Source: Clostridiaceae bacterium
GTDB lineage: Bacteria > Bacillota > Clostridia > Saccharofermentanales > Saccharofermentanaceae
DNA: 60,512 bases
Direction of reading: 5' to 3'
NCBI GenBank assembly: GCA_012718915.1
Contig: JAAYBI010000086.1
Coordinates: 1-60,512, forward strand
A program made the position numbers and the translations under genes. Of this stretch, positions 8,862 through 17,357 are shown one piece after another (the stretch's first letter is position 1; the number at the start of each line of letters is the position of its first letter). The notes beneath the pieces are model-generated. The model was not told the origin of the DNA and searched no databases. It worked only from the letters and a program-made list of their open reading frames with translations.

Positions 8862-10120
8862 TCTCCCTCCAGTGACCAACTGTTAATATAGTGTTCTTGT
8901 GCCGAAGTCAAAGTATCTATCTGAATACCCTTAGTGTTCAAAAAAAGTTTCGCGACTGTATCATCAATTTCTTTCGGAGTATCATAAACTTTCTTTTCAA
9001 GAGACGCATGATTTTTGAGCACATATTCCGCGCTCAGAGCCTGCAACGAAAAACTCATGTCCATGATTTCTACCGGATGTCCGTCTCCTGACGCAAGATT
9101 CACCAGTCGTCCTTCAGCAAGAATATAAACCGTACGATGATCACTCAGCCGATATCCGATGACATTCGGTCTGGCTTCATAATCGGATACAGACATTGCC
9201 TTCAATTCATTGATATTGACTTCAACATCAAAGTGTCCGGCATTGCAGCATATCGCTCCGTCTTTCATTTTTGCAAAATGCTTCTTAGCAATGACATCTT
9301 TACAGCCGGTAACCGTAACAAATAAGTCGCCTATTTCCGCTGCTTGTTCCATCGGCATAACGGAATATCCTTCCATCAAGGCCTCTGATGCTTTGACCGG
9401 GTCTATTTCCGTAACGACTACGAGCGCACCTAAACCTTTTGCGCGCATGGCAACACCCTTGCCACACATGCCGAAACCCGCAACGACAACGGTCTTACCC
9501 GAAACAACCAGATTCGTCGTGTCCATAATCGCCGTCCATACTGACTGACCGGTACCATATCTATTATCGAAAAGATGTTTGCATTGTGCATCATTAACCG
9601 CAATGACCGGATATGTCAATTTGTTCGATTCCTCTAAAATACGAAGACGATGCACACCCGTTGTGGTTTCTTCGCATCCACCTAAAAGCTTAGCCGCTTT
9701 ATCTGACTCACTGGTATGTAATAACGCCGCAAAATCTCCACCATCATCAATAACAATATCCGGACCGATGCTTAGCGCATCATGAAGATGTTTACTATAA
9801 AGCGAATCATCCGCACCGTGAACACAAAAGACACTCATGCCATCGGCGACCAAAGCCGCCGCGACATCATCTTGCGTTGATAGCGGATTGCATCCCGTGA
9901 GATATACTTCTGCACCACCGGACCGGAGAACACGAGCTAAACAAGCCGTTTTAGCCTCAACATGAACGCTTACCGCAATTTTCTTGCCGGCAAAGGGTTT
10001 TTCCTTAATGAAACGCTCTTCAACGGATCGTAAAACAGGCATATTGCGGTATGCCCAGTCGATTTTTTGCTGACCTGCGGGTGCTAATGAGATATCTTTG
10101 ATATCGTATTTGTGGCTCAT
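8858..10120 (-). CDS. ahcY: adenosylhomocysteinase
   Basis: Reversibly hydrolyses S-adenosylhomocysteine to adenosine and homocysteine in the activated methyl cycle. The 420-residue length is typical of the shorter bacterial/archaeal form. Family marks are DIKDISLAPAGQQKIDWA at the N terminus, VNDAQCKHLFDNRYGTGQS in the middle, and the NAD-binding Rossmann loop GFGMCGKGVAMRAKGLGA. The C-terminal helix that reaches the NAD of the partner subunit is present. It follows punA by 13 bp and overlaps mtaD by 4 nt, so the three are probably co-translated. Confidence 0.96.
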   Translation of the reverse strand: MSHKYDIKDISLAPAGQQKIDWAYRNMPVLRSVEERFIKEKPFAGKKIAVSVHVEAKTACLARVLRSGGAEVYLTGCNPLSTQDDVAAALVADGMSVFCVHGADDSLYSKHLHDALSIGPDIVIDDGGDFAALLHTSESDKAAKLLGGCEETTTGVHRLRILEESNKLTYPVIAVNDAQCKHLFDNRYGTGQSVWTAIMDTTNLVVSGKTVVVAGFGMCGKGVAMRAKGLGALVVVTEIDPVKASEALMEGYSVMPMEQAAEIGDLFVTVTGCKDVIAKKHFAKMKDGAICCNAGHFDVEVNINELKAMSVSDYEARPNVIGYRLSDHRTVYILAEGRLVNLASGDGHPVEIMDMSFSLQALSAEYVLKNHASLEKKVYDTPKEIDDTVAKLFLNTKGIQIDTLTSAQEHYINSWSLEGE

Positions 10121-10133
10121 GTGTAACTCCTAT

Positions 10134-10985
10134 TTATTCTCCAAGCGAGAACGATGTATTCATTTCAGAAACGAAAGCCTCTATCAGTTTGATTGTGTTC
10201 TGAGCAACAGAAGCAGCTGTCTCCACCACTTCCTGATGCGTCAGAGCTTGTCCTGACATGCCACTCGCCATGTTTGAAATACATGATATGGCTGCGACCT
10301 TCAATCCACAGTGAGACGCAACAATGGCTTCAGGAACCGTAGACATACCCACTGCTGAAGCACCCATCATACGAAGTGCTCGAATTTCAGCAGGAGTTTC
10401 ATATTGCGGACCACGCATATAAGCATAAACGCCCGTTTTATAAGGAATTTCAAACCGGTCGGCGATGCTCTTTAATTTCTCGATATAATCTACGGTATAT
10501 ATAAAAGTCTGATCCGGAAAACGAGTGCCATAACGCTCAAGGTTAGGTCCTCTAAGAGGCGAGGGACAATGAAACGACAGATGATCCGTAATCAGCATCA
10601 ACATTCCGGGGGTCATATCCGTGTCAATTCCGCCAGCAGAATTTGTTAATAATAAAGATTTGACTCCTAGACCTGCCAAAACACGAATAGGAAACGTGAC
10701 TTCATATTCATCATATCCTTCGTAGTAGTGAAAACGCCCTTGCATGACGTAGACGCAGATACCGCTAATGCTGACGACAACCAATTTCCCCGGATGACCT
10801 TTTACCGTGGTAAGTGGAAAACCGGGAATATCCGCGTAAGGAATACTTGCTATGACGTCAGAATTATCAATAATATCTGAAAGACCGGATCCTAAAATTA
10901 TCGCGACCTTGGGAAATTGGTTCAATCGCATACGAATCGATTCCGAGGCCAGATCAATCTTATCAATATATTTTTGGAAATCCAT
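10134..10985 (-). CDS. punA: purine-nucleoside phosphorylase (trimeric, PNP-I type)
   Basis: Phosphorolysis of inosine/guanosine to base and ribose 1-phosphate. The 283-residue protein shows AIILGSGLSDI (phosphate loop), KGHPGKLV, MQGRFHYYEGY, LTNSAGGI and the base-site stretch AISCISNMASGMS, whose Asn is the residue linked to 6-oxopurine preference in trimeric PNPs. A Glu corresponding to the purine-binding EAIVA motif is present. The ATG at 10985 overlaps the secA stop (TGATG), so translation is coupled to secA. It fits a salvage cassette with ahcY and mtaD. Confidence 0.93.
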   Translation of the reverse strand: MDFQKYIDKIDLASESIRMRLNQFPKVAIILGSGLSDIIDNSDVIASIPYADIPGFPLTTVKGHPGKLVVVSISGICVYVMQGRFHYYEGYDEYEVTFPIRVLAGLGVKSLLLTNSAGGIDTDMTPGMLMLITDHLSFHCPSPLRGPNLERYGTRFPDQTFIYTVDYIEKLKSIADRFEIPYKTGVYAYMRGPQYETPAEIRALRMMGASAVGMSTVPEAIVASHCGLKVAAISCISNMASGMSGQALTHQEVVETAASVAQNTIKLIEAFVSEMNTSFSLGE

Positions 10986-13777
10986 CAAGACTCCTTCCCG
11001 CAGCAGTTTTTGTATTTTTTCCCACTGCCGCAAGTGCATGGATCATTCCGGCCGACCTTAGAGGAATCTCTTTTGACCGGCGCAACGGAACTACGTTGGT
11101 CAGCTCGATTCTGAGCTGCGGACTTTGGCGCCGCAGTCGGAGCCGACGACCCATGACCCTCAACAACATTTCGAACTGCTTTTTTGCTTTCAATTCGTTG
11201 GTCTTGAGAGATATTTGCTCTCATAATCATACGAACCGTATCGTTTTGGATAGAGCCATTCATCTCTTCAAACATTTCTGATCCAACCAGACGGTATTCG
11301 AGAACCGGGTCTTTTTGTCCTACGCTCTGCATACCAATCGCCGTGCGCAGTTGATCCATAGCGTCGATATGGTCCATCCATTTTTGGTCTACATTATAAA
11401 GAAGTATTTGACGCTCTGCCTCTCTAAATACATCATGTCCAACCAGTGCTTCCTTCGTCTCAATTAACTTCATGCATTGGTCAATCAACTTCTCTTCAAT
11501 TTCCTCAGAGGCAAATATCTCAGAAGAAGAAGATCGTATTTCTTCGATCAGAGGCAAATTGCCAAACAAATCGCTGAGCTTAATCGCTAAAGCAACAGCT
11601 TCATTCTGTTGAATTCTTCCGTCAAGCGAATATGAATCAATAGTTGAAGAAGCAACATTCTTAATCATTTTAATGATGGTATCATGAATATCTTCGCCGT
11701 GAAGAACTCTTCTTCTTTGGTCATAAGTTAGGTTGCGTTGGACGTTCATAACATCATCGTACTCTAAGACATGTTTTCTGGAACTGAAATGTAATCCCTC
11801 GATTTTCTTCTGAGCAGATTCCATTTGACTGGATAAAGCTCTTGATTGCAGCTCCATAGAGTCGTCAACACCCAGCCTATTGAATAAAGCATTCGAGCGT
11901 TCTCCGCCGAACAAACGCATAAGATCGTCGTCCAAAGCAAGATAAAATTTGGTTCGCCCCGGATCTCCCTGACGCCCGGCACGACCCATCAATTGATTGT
12001 CAATTCGGCGCGACTCATGACGCTCAGTTCCGATGATTAATAGACCGCCGGCCTCAATCACTTTTTGGGCCTCGGCCTGCGTTTGCTTCTTGAAATCTGC
12101 TTCGAGAACGGCAAAACGTTGGCGTGACTCAAGAATGACCTGATCATCCGTCTCATTATGCGCAGTAGATGCATCAATCAACTCATCAGAATAACCAAGT
12201 TTTCGCATCTCCTGCTTCGCCATATATTCAGGGTTACCACCGAGGAGAATATCCGTTCCACGTCCGGCCATGTTCGTGGCAATGGTAACTGAACCAAAAC
12301 GACCTGCCTGAGCAACAATTTCAGCCTCACGCAAATGGTTTTTGGCATTAAGAACATTATGCTTAATGCCCGCTTTGGAAAAGACTTTAGAAAATAACTC
12401 AGACTTATCAACATTGACCGTACCAACTAAGACAGGTTGGCCTCTTTTATGCGCTTCAATCACTGTGTTAAGCACAGCCGTAATCTTACCCTTTTGACTC
12501 TTAAAAATTGAATCCGGCTCGTCCACGCGAACGAGCGGTCGATTAGTCGGAATCTGAATGACATCAAGGTTATAGATTGAACGGAATTCGGATTCCTCGG
12601 TATATGCAGTACCTGTCATACCCGAGAGTTTGCTGTACATTCTGAAGTAATTCTGGAAAGTAATAGTCGCAAGTGTTTTGCTCTCGTTTTCGACCTTAAC
12701 ACCTTCTTTTGCCTCAATCGCTTGATGCAAGCCATCACTAAAGCGTCTTCCCTGCATAAGTCTTCCGGTGAACTCATCAACAATTACGACTTCATCGTCT
12801 GCAACGACATACTTCTGATCTCTCTCCATTGTACCGTTTGCTTTTAACGCATTATTTATATAATGCTGCAAATCAAAATTATCCGGATCAGATAGATTAG
12901 TAACATTGAAGTGCTTTTCAGCTTTTGCAACGCCGTTAGCCGTGAGAACAGCTGATTTCGCCTTCTCATCAACAACATAATCACAGTCTCCGACAATCTG
13001 ATCCATATCAATCTTATCATCAGTCTCAACAACTACGAACTTCTTAAGTCCCTTAACAAATCGGTCCGCTCGAACATAATTTTCGGAAGAAGCTTCACCT
13101 ATTCCGGAAATAATCAGAGGTGTTCTCGCTTCATCAATCAAAATGCTGTCCACTTCATCGACGATTGCAAAATTAAGATCTCTCTGGACCATTTTTTCTT
13201 TTCGGTCGACCATATTATCGCGAAGATAATCAAATCCAAATTCATTGTTTGTTCCGTAAGTAATATCACTATTGTAAGAAATGCGTCTTTGCTCGTTCTT
13301 AAGATCATGCACAATTAAGCCAACGGATAGACCGAGGTAACGATATATTTTGCCCATCCATTCACTGTCACGTTTTGCCAGATAATCGTTGACGGTAACA
13401 ACATGAACACCTTTTCCCGTAAGGGCATTGAGGTAAACCGGCATTGTTGCGACCAAAGTCTTACCTTCACCGGTCTTCATCTCTGCTATACGTCCCTGAT
13501 GAAGGATGATTCCACCGATAACTTGTACCTGATAAGGCTTCATGCCAAGCACTCGAACCGAAGCCTCACGAACTGTTGCAAATGCTTCCGGAAGAATATC
13601 GTCGAGCGTCTCGCCTGAATCCAGCCTGGCCTTCAATTTAGATGTCATCTGCTTAAGGTCTGATTCGGACATCGCTTCAAACTGTTCACTTAAATTTTCA
13701 ACCTGTTGAACAATCGGCATGATTCTTTTGATTTCATGTGAACTATGCGTCCCGAATATTTTGGTAATTAAACTCAT
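10985..13777 (-). CDS. secA: preprotein translocase ATPase SecA
   Basis: The motor ATPase of the Sec export channel, acting at the inner face of the membrane. The 930-residue protein has Walker A MKTGEGKTL near residue 100, DEVDSILIDEARTPL, the preprotein cross-linking region, TNMAGRGTDI and the QLMGRAGRQGD helicase motif. A C-terminal linker ends in the zinc-binding CxCxnCC tail ([15 protein letters not shown]), which binds SecB or ribosomes in other bacteria. Its start overlaps the stop of the TrpR-like gene (TAATG) and its stop overlaps punA, so it is embedded in a tightly coupled operon. Confidence 0.98.
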   Translation of the reverse strand: MSLITKIFGTHSSHEIKRIMPIVQQVENLSEQFEAMSESDLKQMTSKLKARLDSGETLDDILPEAFATVREASVRVLGMKPYQVQVIGGIILHQGRIAEMKTGEGKTLVATMPVYLNALTGKGVHVVTVNDYLAKRDSEWMGKIYRYLGLSVGLIVHDLKNEQRRISYNSDITYGTNNEFGFDYLRDNMVDRKEKMVQRDLNFAIVDEVDSILIDEARTPLIISGIGEASSENYVRADRFVKGLKKFVVVETDDKIDMDQIVGDCDYVVDEKAKSAVLTANGVAKAEKHFNVTNLSDPDNFDLQHYINNALKANGTMERDQKYVVADDEVVIVDEFTGRLMQGRRFSDGLHQAIEAKEGVKVENESKTLATITFQNYFRMYSKLSGMTGTAYTEESEFRSIYNLDVIQIPTNRPLVRVDEPDSIFKSQKGKITAVLNTVIEAHKRGQPVLVGTVNVDKSELFSKVFSKAGIKHNVLNAKNHLREAEIVAQAGRFGSVTIATNMAGRGTDILLGGNPEYMAKQEMRKLGYSDELIDASTAHNETDDQVILESRQRFAVLEADFKKQTQAEAQKVIEAGGLLIIGTERHESRRIDNQLMGRAGRQGDPGRTKFYLALDDDLMRLFGGERSNALFNRLGVDDSMELQSRALSSQMESAQKKIEGLHFSSRKHVLEYDDVMNVQRNLTYDQRRRVLHGEDIHDTIIKMIKNVASSTIDSYSLDGRIQQNEAVALAIKLSDLFGNLPLIEEIRSSSSEIFASEEIEEKLIDQCMKLIETKEALVGHDVFREAERQILLYNVDQKWMDHIDAMDQLRTAIGMQSVGQKDPVLEYRLVGSEMFEEMNGSIQNDTVRMIMRANISQDQRIESKKAVRNVVEGHGSSAPTAAPKSAAQNRADQRSSVAPVKRDSSKVGRNDPCTCGSGKKYKNCCGKES

Positions 13778-14097
13778 TATTTATCCCCTTTAATTATAGA
13801 ATTATTATCGTCTTCGCCGAGCCTCGAAAGAACGTTTTTATAACCGTCAGCACCATACTCCAGGCAACGATTGACACGACTAATCGTCGCTGTGCTGACA
13901 CCGGTTGCCACAGAAATATCTGAATAGGTATAACCCTTAGATAGCAAAGAAGCAATGTGAAGACGTTGTGCTAATGATTTAATCTCGGAAACCGTGCAAA
14001 GATCTTCAAAAAGCTGATAACACTCTTCTCGATTTTGCAGCGACATTATTGCATCGCATAATTTATCCGTAGTCGAATCCTTCCATTTGTCTTTCAT
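13777..14097 (-). CDS. YerC/YecD-type TrpR-like DNA-binding protein
   Basis: A 106-residue member of the TrpR/YerC/YecD superfamily. The helix-turn-helix lies around residues 55-80 (LLSKGYTYSDISVATGVSTATISRV), very like the B. subtilis YerC family, which is distinct from true tryptophan repressors. I chose the ATG at 14097, six bases after AGAGG. It overlaps secA by one base. Its target is unknown; its fixed place before secA suggests control or coupling within this operon, but that is inference. Confidence 0.82.
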   Translation of the reverse strand: MKDKWKDSTTDKLCDAIMSLQNREECYQLFEDLCTVSEIKSLAQRLHIASLLSKGYTYSDISVATGVSTATISRVNRCLEYGADGYKNVLSRLGEDDNNSIIKGDK

Positions 14098-14110
14098 CTG
14101 CATCCTCTAA

Positions 14111-14413
14111 CTATTTCAGAAATGAATCCACAATATAGTCCACCGCATTTTCAAATTTACCCGTGAGAACACCATATGTCAGAGCTCCGACAAGCAATAG
14201 ATAAATCACAATCCATACAATTTGACGAATTATCAAGCGTTTATTGGCTTTTCGTAATACGTCCCCGACACTAAGATTAGAGTCGAACTGACTCTCGACA
14301 TTAGTGGCTCTCATATATGCAGGCATCCGAACTTTGTTATTGGCTTGTCTCAAGGCATACCTCCACAACTTGAACTTGATAAACAAACATACATATATTA
14401 CCGCAAGAAACAT
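14111..14413 (-). CDS. small membrane protein of unknown function
   Basis: A 100-residue protein with a hydrophobic N-terminal segment (about 1-15) and a strong transmembrane helix at about 64-88, separated by a basic stretch. I do not recognise the family. It begins after a 121-bp gap containing a 10-bp inverted repeat and ends 13 bp before the TrpR-like gene. The ribosome binding site is weak. Confidence 0.55.
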   Translation of the reverse strand: MFLAVIYVCLFIKFKLWRYALRQANNKVRMPAYMRATNVESQFDSNLSVGDVLRKANKRLIIRQIVWIVIYLLLVGALTYGVLTGKFENAVDYIVDSFLK

Positions 14414-14464
14414 AAGGTTACAATCCTTGACGCCTTAAAGATAATCATTTGATATCTCTTGCGG

Positions 14465-14515
14465 TTTTGAAAATCTTATTCTATAGCTTTATATACAAAT
14501 CGAATATTTTCAAAA
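14465..14515. repeat. 10-bp inverted repeat in the gap before the small membrane gene
   Basis: TTTTGAAAAT at 14465-14474 and ATTTTCAAAA at 14506-14515 are perfect inverted arms around a 31-bp AT-rich spacer that contains a further GAAT/ATTC pair. It could be a binding site or an mRNA stem. No U-run follows on either strand, so it is not an obvious terminator. Confidence 0.5.
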
Positions 14516-14534
14516 TCATTAACAAGCATTGGTG

Positions 14535-15605
14535 TTATATATATTTTTCCGATACACCGTAAGTTTCTATTACAAGAACGATTCCTTTGCTATCTGCAAG
14601 ACTAACACATTCCTGCAGCACTTTCCTCCTATCATCCTGCGAATTATCCGGAATAATCACAATTAGTTCTCTGGATGTAATCTGCGACTCATTAACTACA
14701 ATTTTGTCTTTTCCCCAGGGATTCTCTGTCCCCGCGAAATCTGCTAATTCGTCAATATGTATACTGATTTTTTGCAAAATATCTTTATCTGACGAGTAGA
14801 TCGGAGCAGTTAAATCAACGCTCTTGATTGAGGTAGCCTTTCCGTTATTCCACCCTGCAATGACCGGATAATTGAATGGTAAATTGGCGCCATATTCTTT
14901 TCTAAAATATATACCTCTGCTAAAATTAGACTCTTCCCAAATTTCAGAATTGTCTTTTGCTTCTACGCTGTCAAAAATATCATAGAATAATTCTCCGTAG
15001 ACAGCCACACTTGAGGCAATCATTTTTTCCTTTGTGCCAAACGGCGAAACCAGTTTGTAATATACTCGAATGTTTAATAAATGAGCATTTTTATCAAAGT
15101 CCAGATAGACACTTATGTCACTGATTGCGTCGACAATTAATTGTGATTCCCCAAGACTTTTAAATTCGGATTCTATTCTTGTTTTCACGTATTGGCCGAA
15201 TAGCACGGTTGAAGCAATATCTTCAATATTTATATCAAAATGCTCTAAAACTGAAGCGATCAATCCGGTAACCTGTCCTGCTTTTTCTAGTATTGGGGAT
15301 CCTTCATTCGAATCCTTATTTGCATCATCAGAATCTCCCGCAAAAGCACACAGGGCCTCAACAGATGCGTCAATTGCCATTGCACCGGCATCCATTACCG
15401 GAAATGCCATACTTAGTTCATTTGATACTTGATCAACGGCATGCGTAAAAATGACCTCCGACCTTACAAGATTCACCGCTATTAGAATGATAGCGATGAC
15501 CGAGATAAATATCGGCGCCGCTATAGCTGCTTCCAAAACAACTGATGCACGCTTGCTGAATAAGGCAATTTGTTGATCATCATTGTTATTACTTGTATAG
15601 ATCAT
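14535..15605 (-). CDS. TadE-like pilus/pseudopilin protein
   Basis: A 356-residue protein with the hallmark of TadE-type pseudopilins: a basic N terminus, then KRASVVLEAAIAAPIF with the Glu five residues into the hydrophobic segment, then one transmembrane helix. The long C-terminal part is presumably extracytoplasmic. The start at 15605 has GGAGG six bases upstream; the overlapping upstream gene stops at 15589. No TadA ATPase, TadB/C membrane protein or prepilin peptidase is encoded in the window, so assembly would need distant genes. The function is inferred from the N terminus and neighbours only. Confidence 0.65.
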   Translation of the reverse strand: MIYTSNNNDDQQIALFSKRASVVLEAAIAAPIFISVIAIILIAVNLVRSEVIFTHAVDQVSNELSMAFPVMDAGAMAIDASVEALCAFAGDSDDANKDSNEGSPILEKAGQVTGLIASVLEHFDINIEDIASTVLFGQYVKTRIESEFKSLGESQLIVDAISDISVYLDFDKNAHLLNIRVYYKLVSPFGTKEKMIASSVAVYGELFYDIFDSVEAKDNSEIWEESNFSRGIYFRKEYGANLPFNYPVIAGWNNGKATSIKSVDLTAPIYSSDKDILQKISIHIDELADFAGTENPWGKDKIVVNESQITSRELIVIIPDNSQDDRRKVLQECVSLADSKGIVLVIETYGVSEKYI

Positions 15606-16986
15606 ACCCATCCTCCAAAAAATATGCGTGATCTTGATCCTTGAGTTCCAATCGAATCGCTACGGTAATATCTCCACCATTGATACGTTCAAAAATTTTC
15701 AGCATCCGTGTCAAAATTTTATCGTCACTGACAAATAGCAGAAAAAACGTAATATAATCCCTGTAATCAGTGCTTAATGCTCTCCCTAACGCACCATCTT
15801 CAACTTTGCTGTGATGTAATATACTTACCGATTTGCCGGACTTAAGGTGATCCACATCTCTAAACGAAACTGCCATTGCCCAGACTAAGAGAATGACATA
15901 TTGAGCAGATACCGGGTCGATGACTACCGTTCCGGCTGAAAGAAGAGCTACCGTTAGGCATAGTATTTCTGCAACACCCTGAGCTTTGTAAAGCTTCACA
16001 TCATCAAGAAAGAAGGATGAAAGGTTTAAAATCGCGCGAACAAGAAATATGAGTGATGCGGCTTGAAAGTTTGCGGCGGAAGTGCTATTTGCACCGGTGA
16101 GTAAATATTCGATATCTGATTGATTTGTGCTGTTAATCTCTGTGTATGGCGTACCATATGGATTGGTCTCAGGTATAGATTTGCCATCAATATGTATGCT
16201 CTCTAATCTCGAATCAAAATAATTGCCCGCATATGCATTCACATAGAGATGATTTAATGCCGGGTTATCCGATCCTTGAATTGTACTTGTCAAGACTTCC
16301 AATAGTTGTGTAAAAGATGCGGGATTAAACACGTTTAGTTTTTGTTCGGAACCATTCGGATTTTGAAATCTGAGCGTTGCGCTACGCTCAACCACCATCT
16401 TGAAGTTGTCTATAAACTCATAAAATTCGTCTAGTTTGTCATTAAAGTCAATCACATCGACAAGCGACTCAATCCCTTCAATTGCCCACATCCAATTTTC
16501 GGGATCGCCCATGAGTGTTTTTAATTGGCTCATCCAGTAGAATGATTTCTTTCCACCATTTTGATAAATAGCATTACTTTTTACTTCGATAATTGCTCCG
16601 GCAATTCTTGAACCAATGTCCGTGAGCATTATGGTCGGGTACCTCAATGTCATATACTCCGAAATCATTTTTTCAAGGTGTTCTTCGGACAGCTTTTCAT
16701 TCGAGACGCAAGACAGAACTGCGTCTTTGGAGAATCGATTCGTCTTCTCAAAGACAGAAAAATCGCTAATTGTCCGCTCAAGTCCATATAATCCATAGTT
16801 TTTCAGAAGTTTCTCATTGTATTTGCTGAGAATGTATTCCGATTGAAGTTGCATCGTTCTTCTCGCCTCGATTTCTCTATATCGAAGCGAGACTCCGGAA
16901 AAAAGAATCGTCTGAACCAAAATAACCGCAGACAAAACAATGCTCAGGAAGATAATTATTGAACCTTTCTTATTACTTCTCTTCAA
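15589..16986 (-). CDS. Tad-cluster membrane protein (DUF5702/TadG-like)
   Basis: A 465-residue protein starting with KKGSIIIFLSIVLSAVILVQTILFSG-type signal anchor (Lys-Gly-Ser before one hydrophobic helix), then residues such as LRYREIEARR that match the style of Firmicute DUF5702 proteins found next to TadE-like genes. Two more hydrophobic stretches lie near residues 305-320 and 340-370. The start is TTG with GGGAGG upstream and overlaps the previous gene by 4 nt. Probably an exported, membrane-anchored component of a pilus-like or surface structure; the exact role is unknown. Confidence 0.55.
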   Translation of the reverse strand: MKRSNKKGSIIIFLSIVLSAVILVQTILFSGVSLRYREIEARRTMQLQSEYILSKYNEKLLKNYGLYGLERTISDFSVFEKTNRFSKDAVLSCVSNEKLSEEHLEKMISEYMTLRYPTIMLTDIGSRIAGAIIEVKSNAIYQNGGKKSFYWMSQLKTLMGDPENWMWAIEGIESLVDVIDFNDKLDEFYEFIDNFKMVVERSATLRFQNPNGSEQKLNVFNPASFTQLLEVLTSTIQGSDNPALNHLYVNAYAGNYFDSRLESIHIDGKSIPETNPYGTPYTEINSTNQSDIEYLLTGANSTSAANFQAASLIFLVRAILNLSSFFLDDVKLYKAQGVAEILCLTVALLSAGTVVIDPVSAQYVILLVWAMAVSFRDVDHLKSGKSVSILHHSKVEDGALGRALSTDYRDYITFFLLFVSDDKILTRMLKIFERINGGDITVAIRLELKDQDHAYFLEDGYDLYK

Positions 16987-17270
16987 AATGACTTCACCTC
17001 CCTAACTACAATCCTCACGGCATCGGTTACGGAATACACGATGTATTGAAGTCTTTCTGCTGAGCAATAAAGCGAATCCGCAGAGGCAGAACCATAATGA
17101 ATGCTATCCGTAGACATTACTTCTTTGTTATTAATTAGGTTATTCTTGTAAAGCGCGAATAGTCTTGCACTGGAGTCAGCTTGGATATAGAGTATAGGAC
17201 CTGCAGCGACACATGAGACGATGACAAAGAATACAATTGTAAAACAGAGCGCTGATTGCAAAGTAGACAT
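16983..17270 (-). CDS. small Tad-like pseudopilin candidate
   Basis: A 95-residue protein with an N-terminal hydrophobic helix (about residues 7-28) and a short extracytoplasmic remainder. It is the first of three co-directed overlapping genes with this architecture, which supports membership in the pseudopilin-like set. Its ribosome binding site AGGAGGTGG lies inside the 3' arm of a strong hairpin (see 17272-17308), so initiation should be restrained. Confidence 0.5.
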   Translation of the reverse strand: MSTLQSALCFTIVFFVIVSCVAAGPILYIQADSSARLFALYKNNLINNKEVMSTDSIHYGSASADSLYCSAERLQYIVYSVTDAVRIVVREVKSF

Positions 17271-17271
17271 A

Positions 17272-17308
17272 GAAAACCACCTCCTGCAACAACTTTAGCA
17301 GGAGGCGG
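17272..17308 (-). terminator. pheT-distal hairpin that also buries the Tad-like gene's ribosome binding site
   Basis: In the minus-strand transcript an 11-bp GC-rich stem (arms 17298-17308 and 17277-17287, one G-U pair, 10-nt loop) is followed by UUUUCU. It can act as a modest intrinsic terminator after pheT. The 3' arm contains AGGAGG, the Shine-Dalgarno of the next gene, seven bases before its ATG. Confidence 0.7.
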
Positions 17309-17357
17309 TCGCTATTTATTATTAATTATACGACAATAAATCGACAAAACGACAACG

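Noticed and set aside
14535-17270. Complete Tad pilus system
   Set aside because: Only pilin-like components are present; ATPase, platform and peptidase genes are missing from the window.
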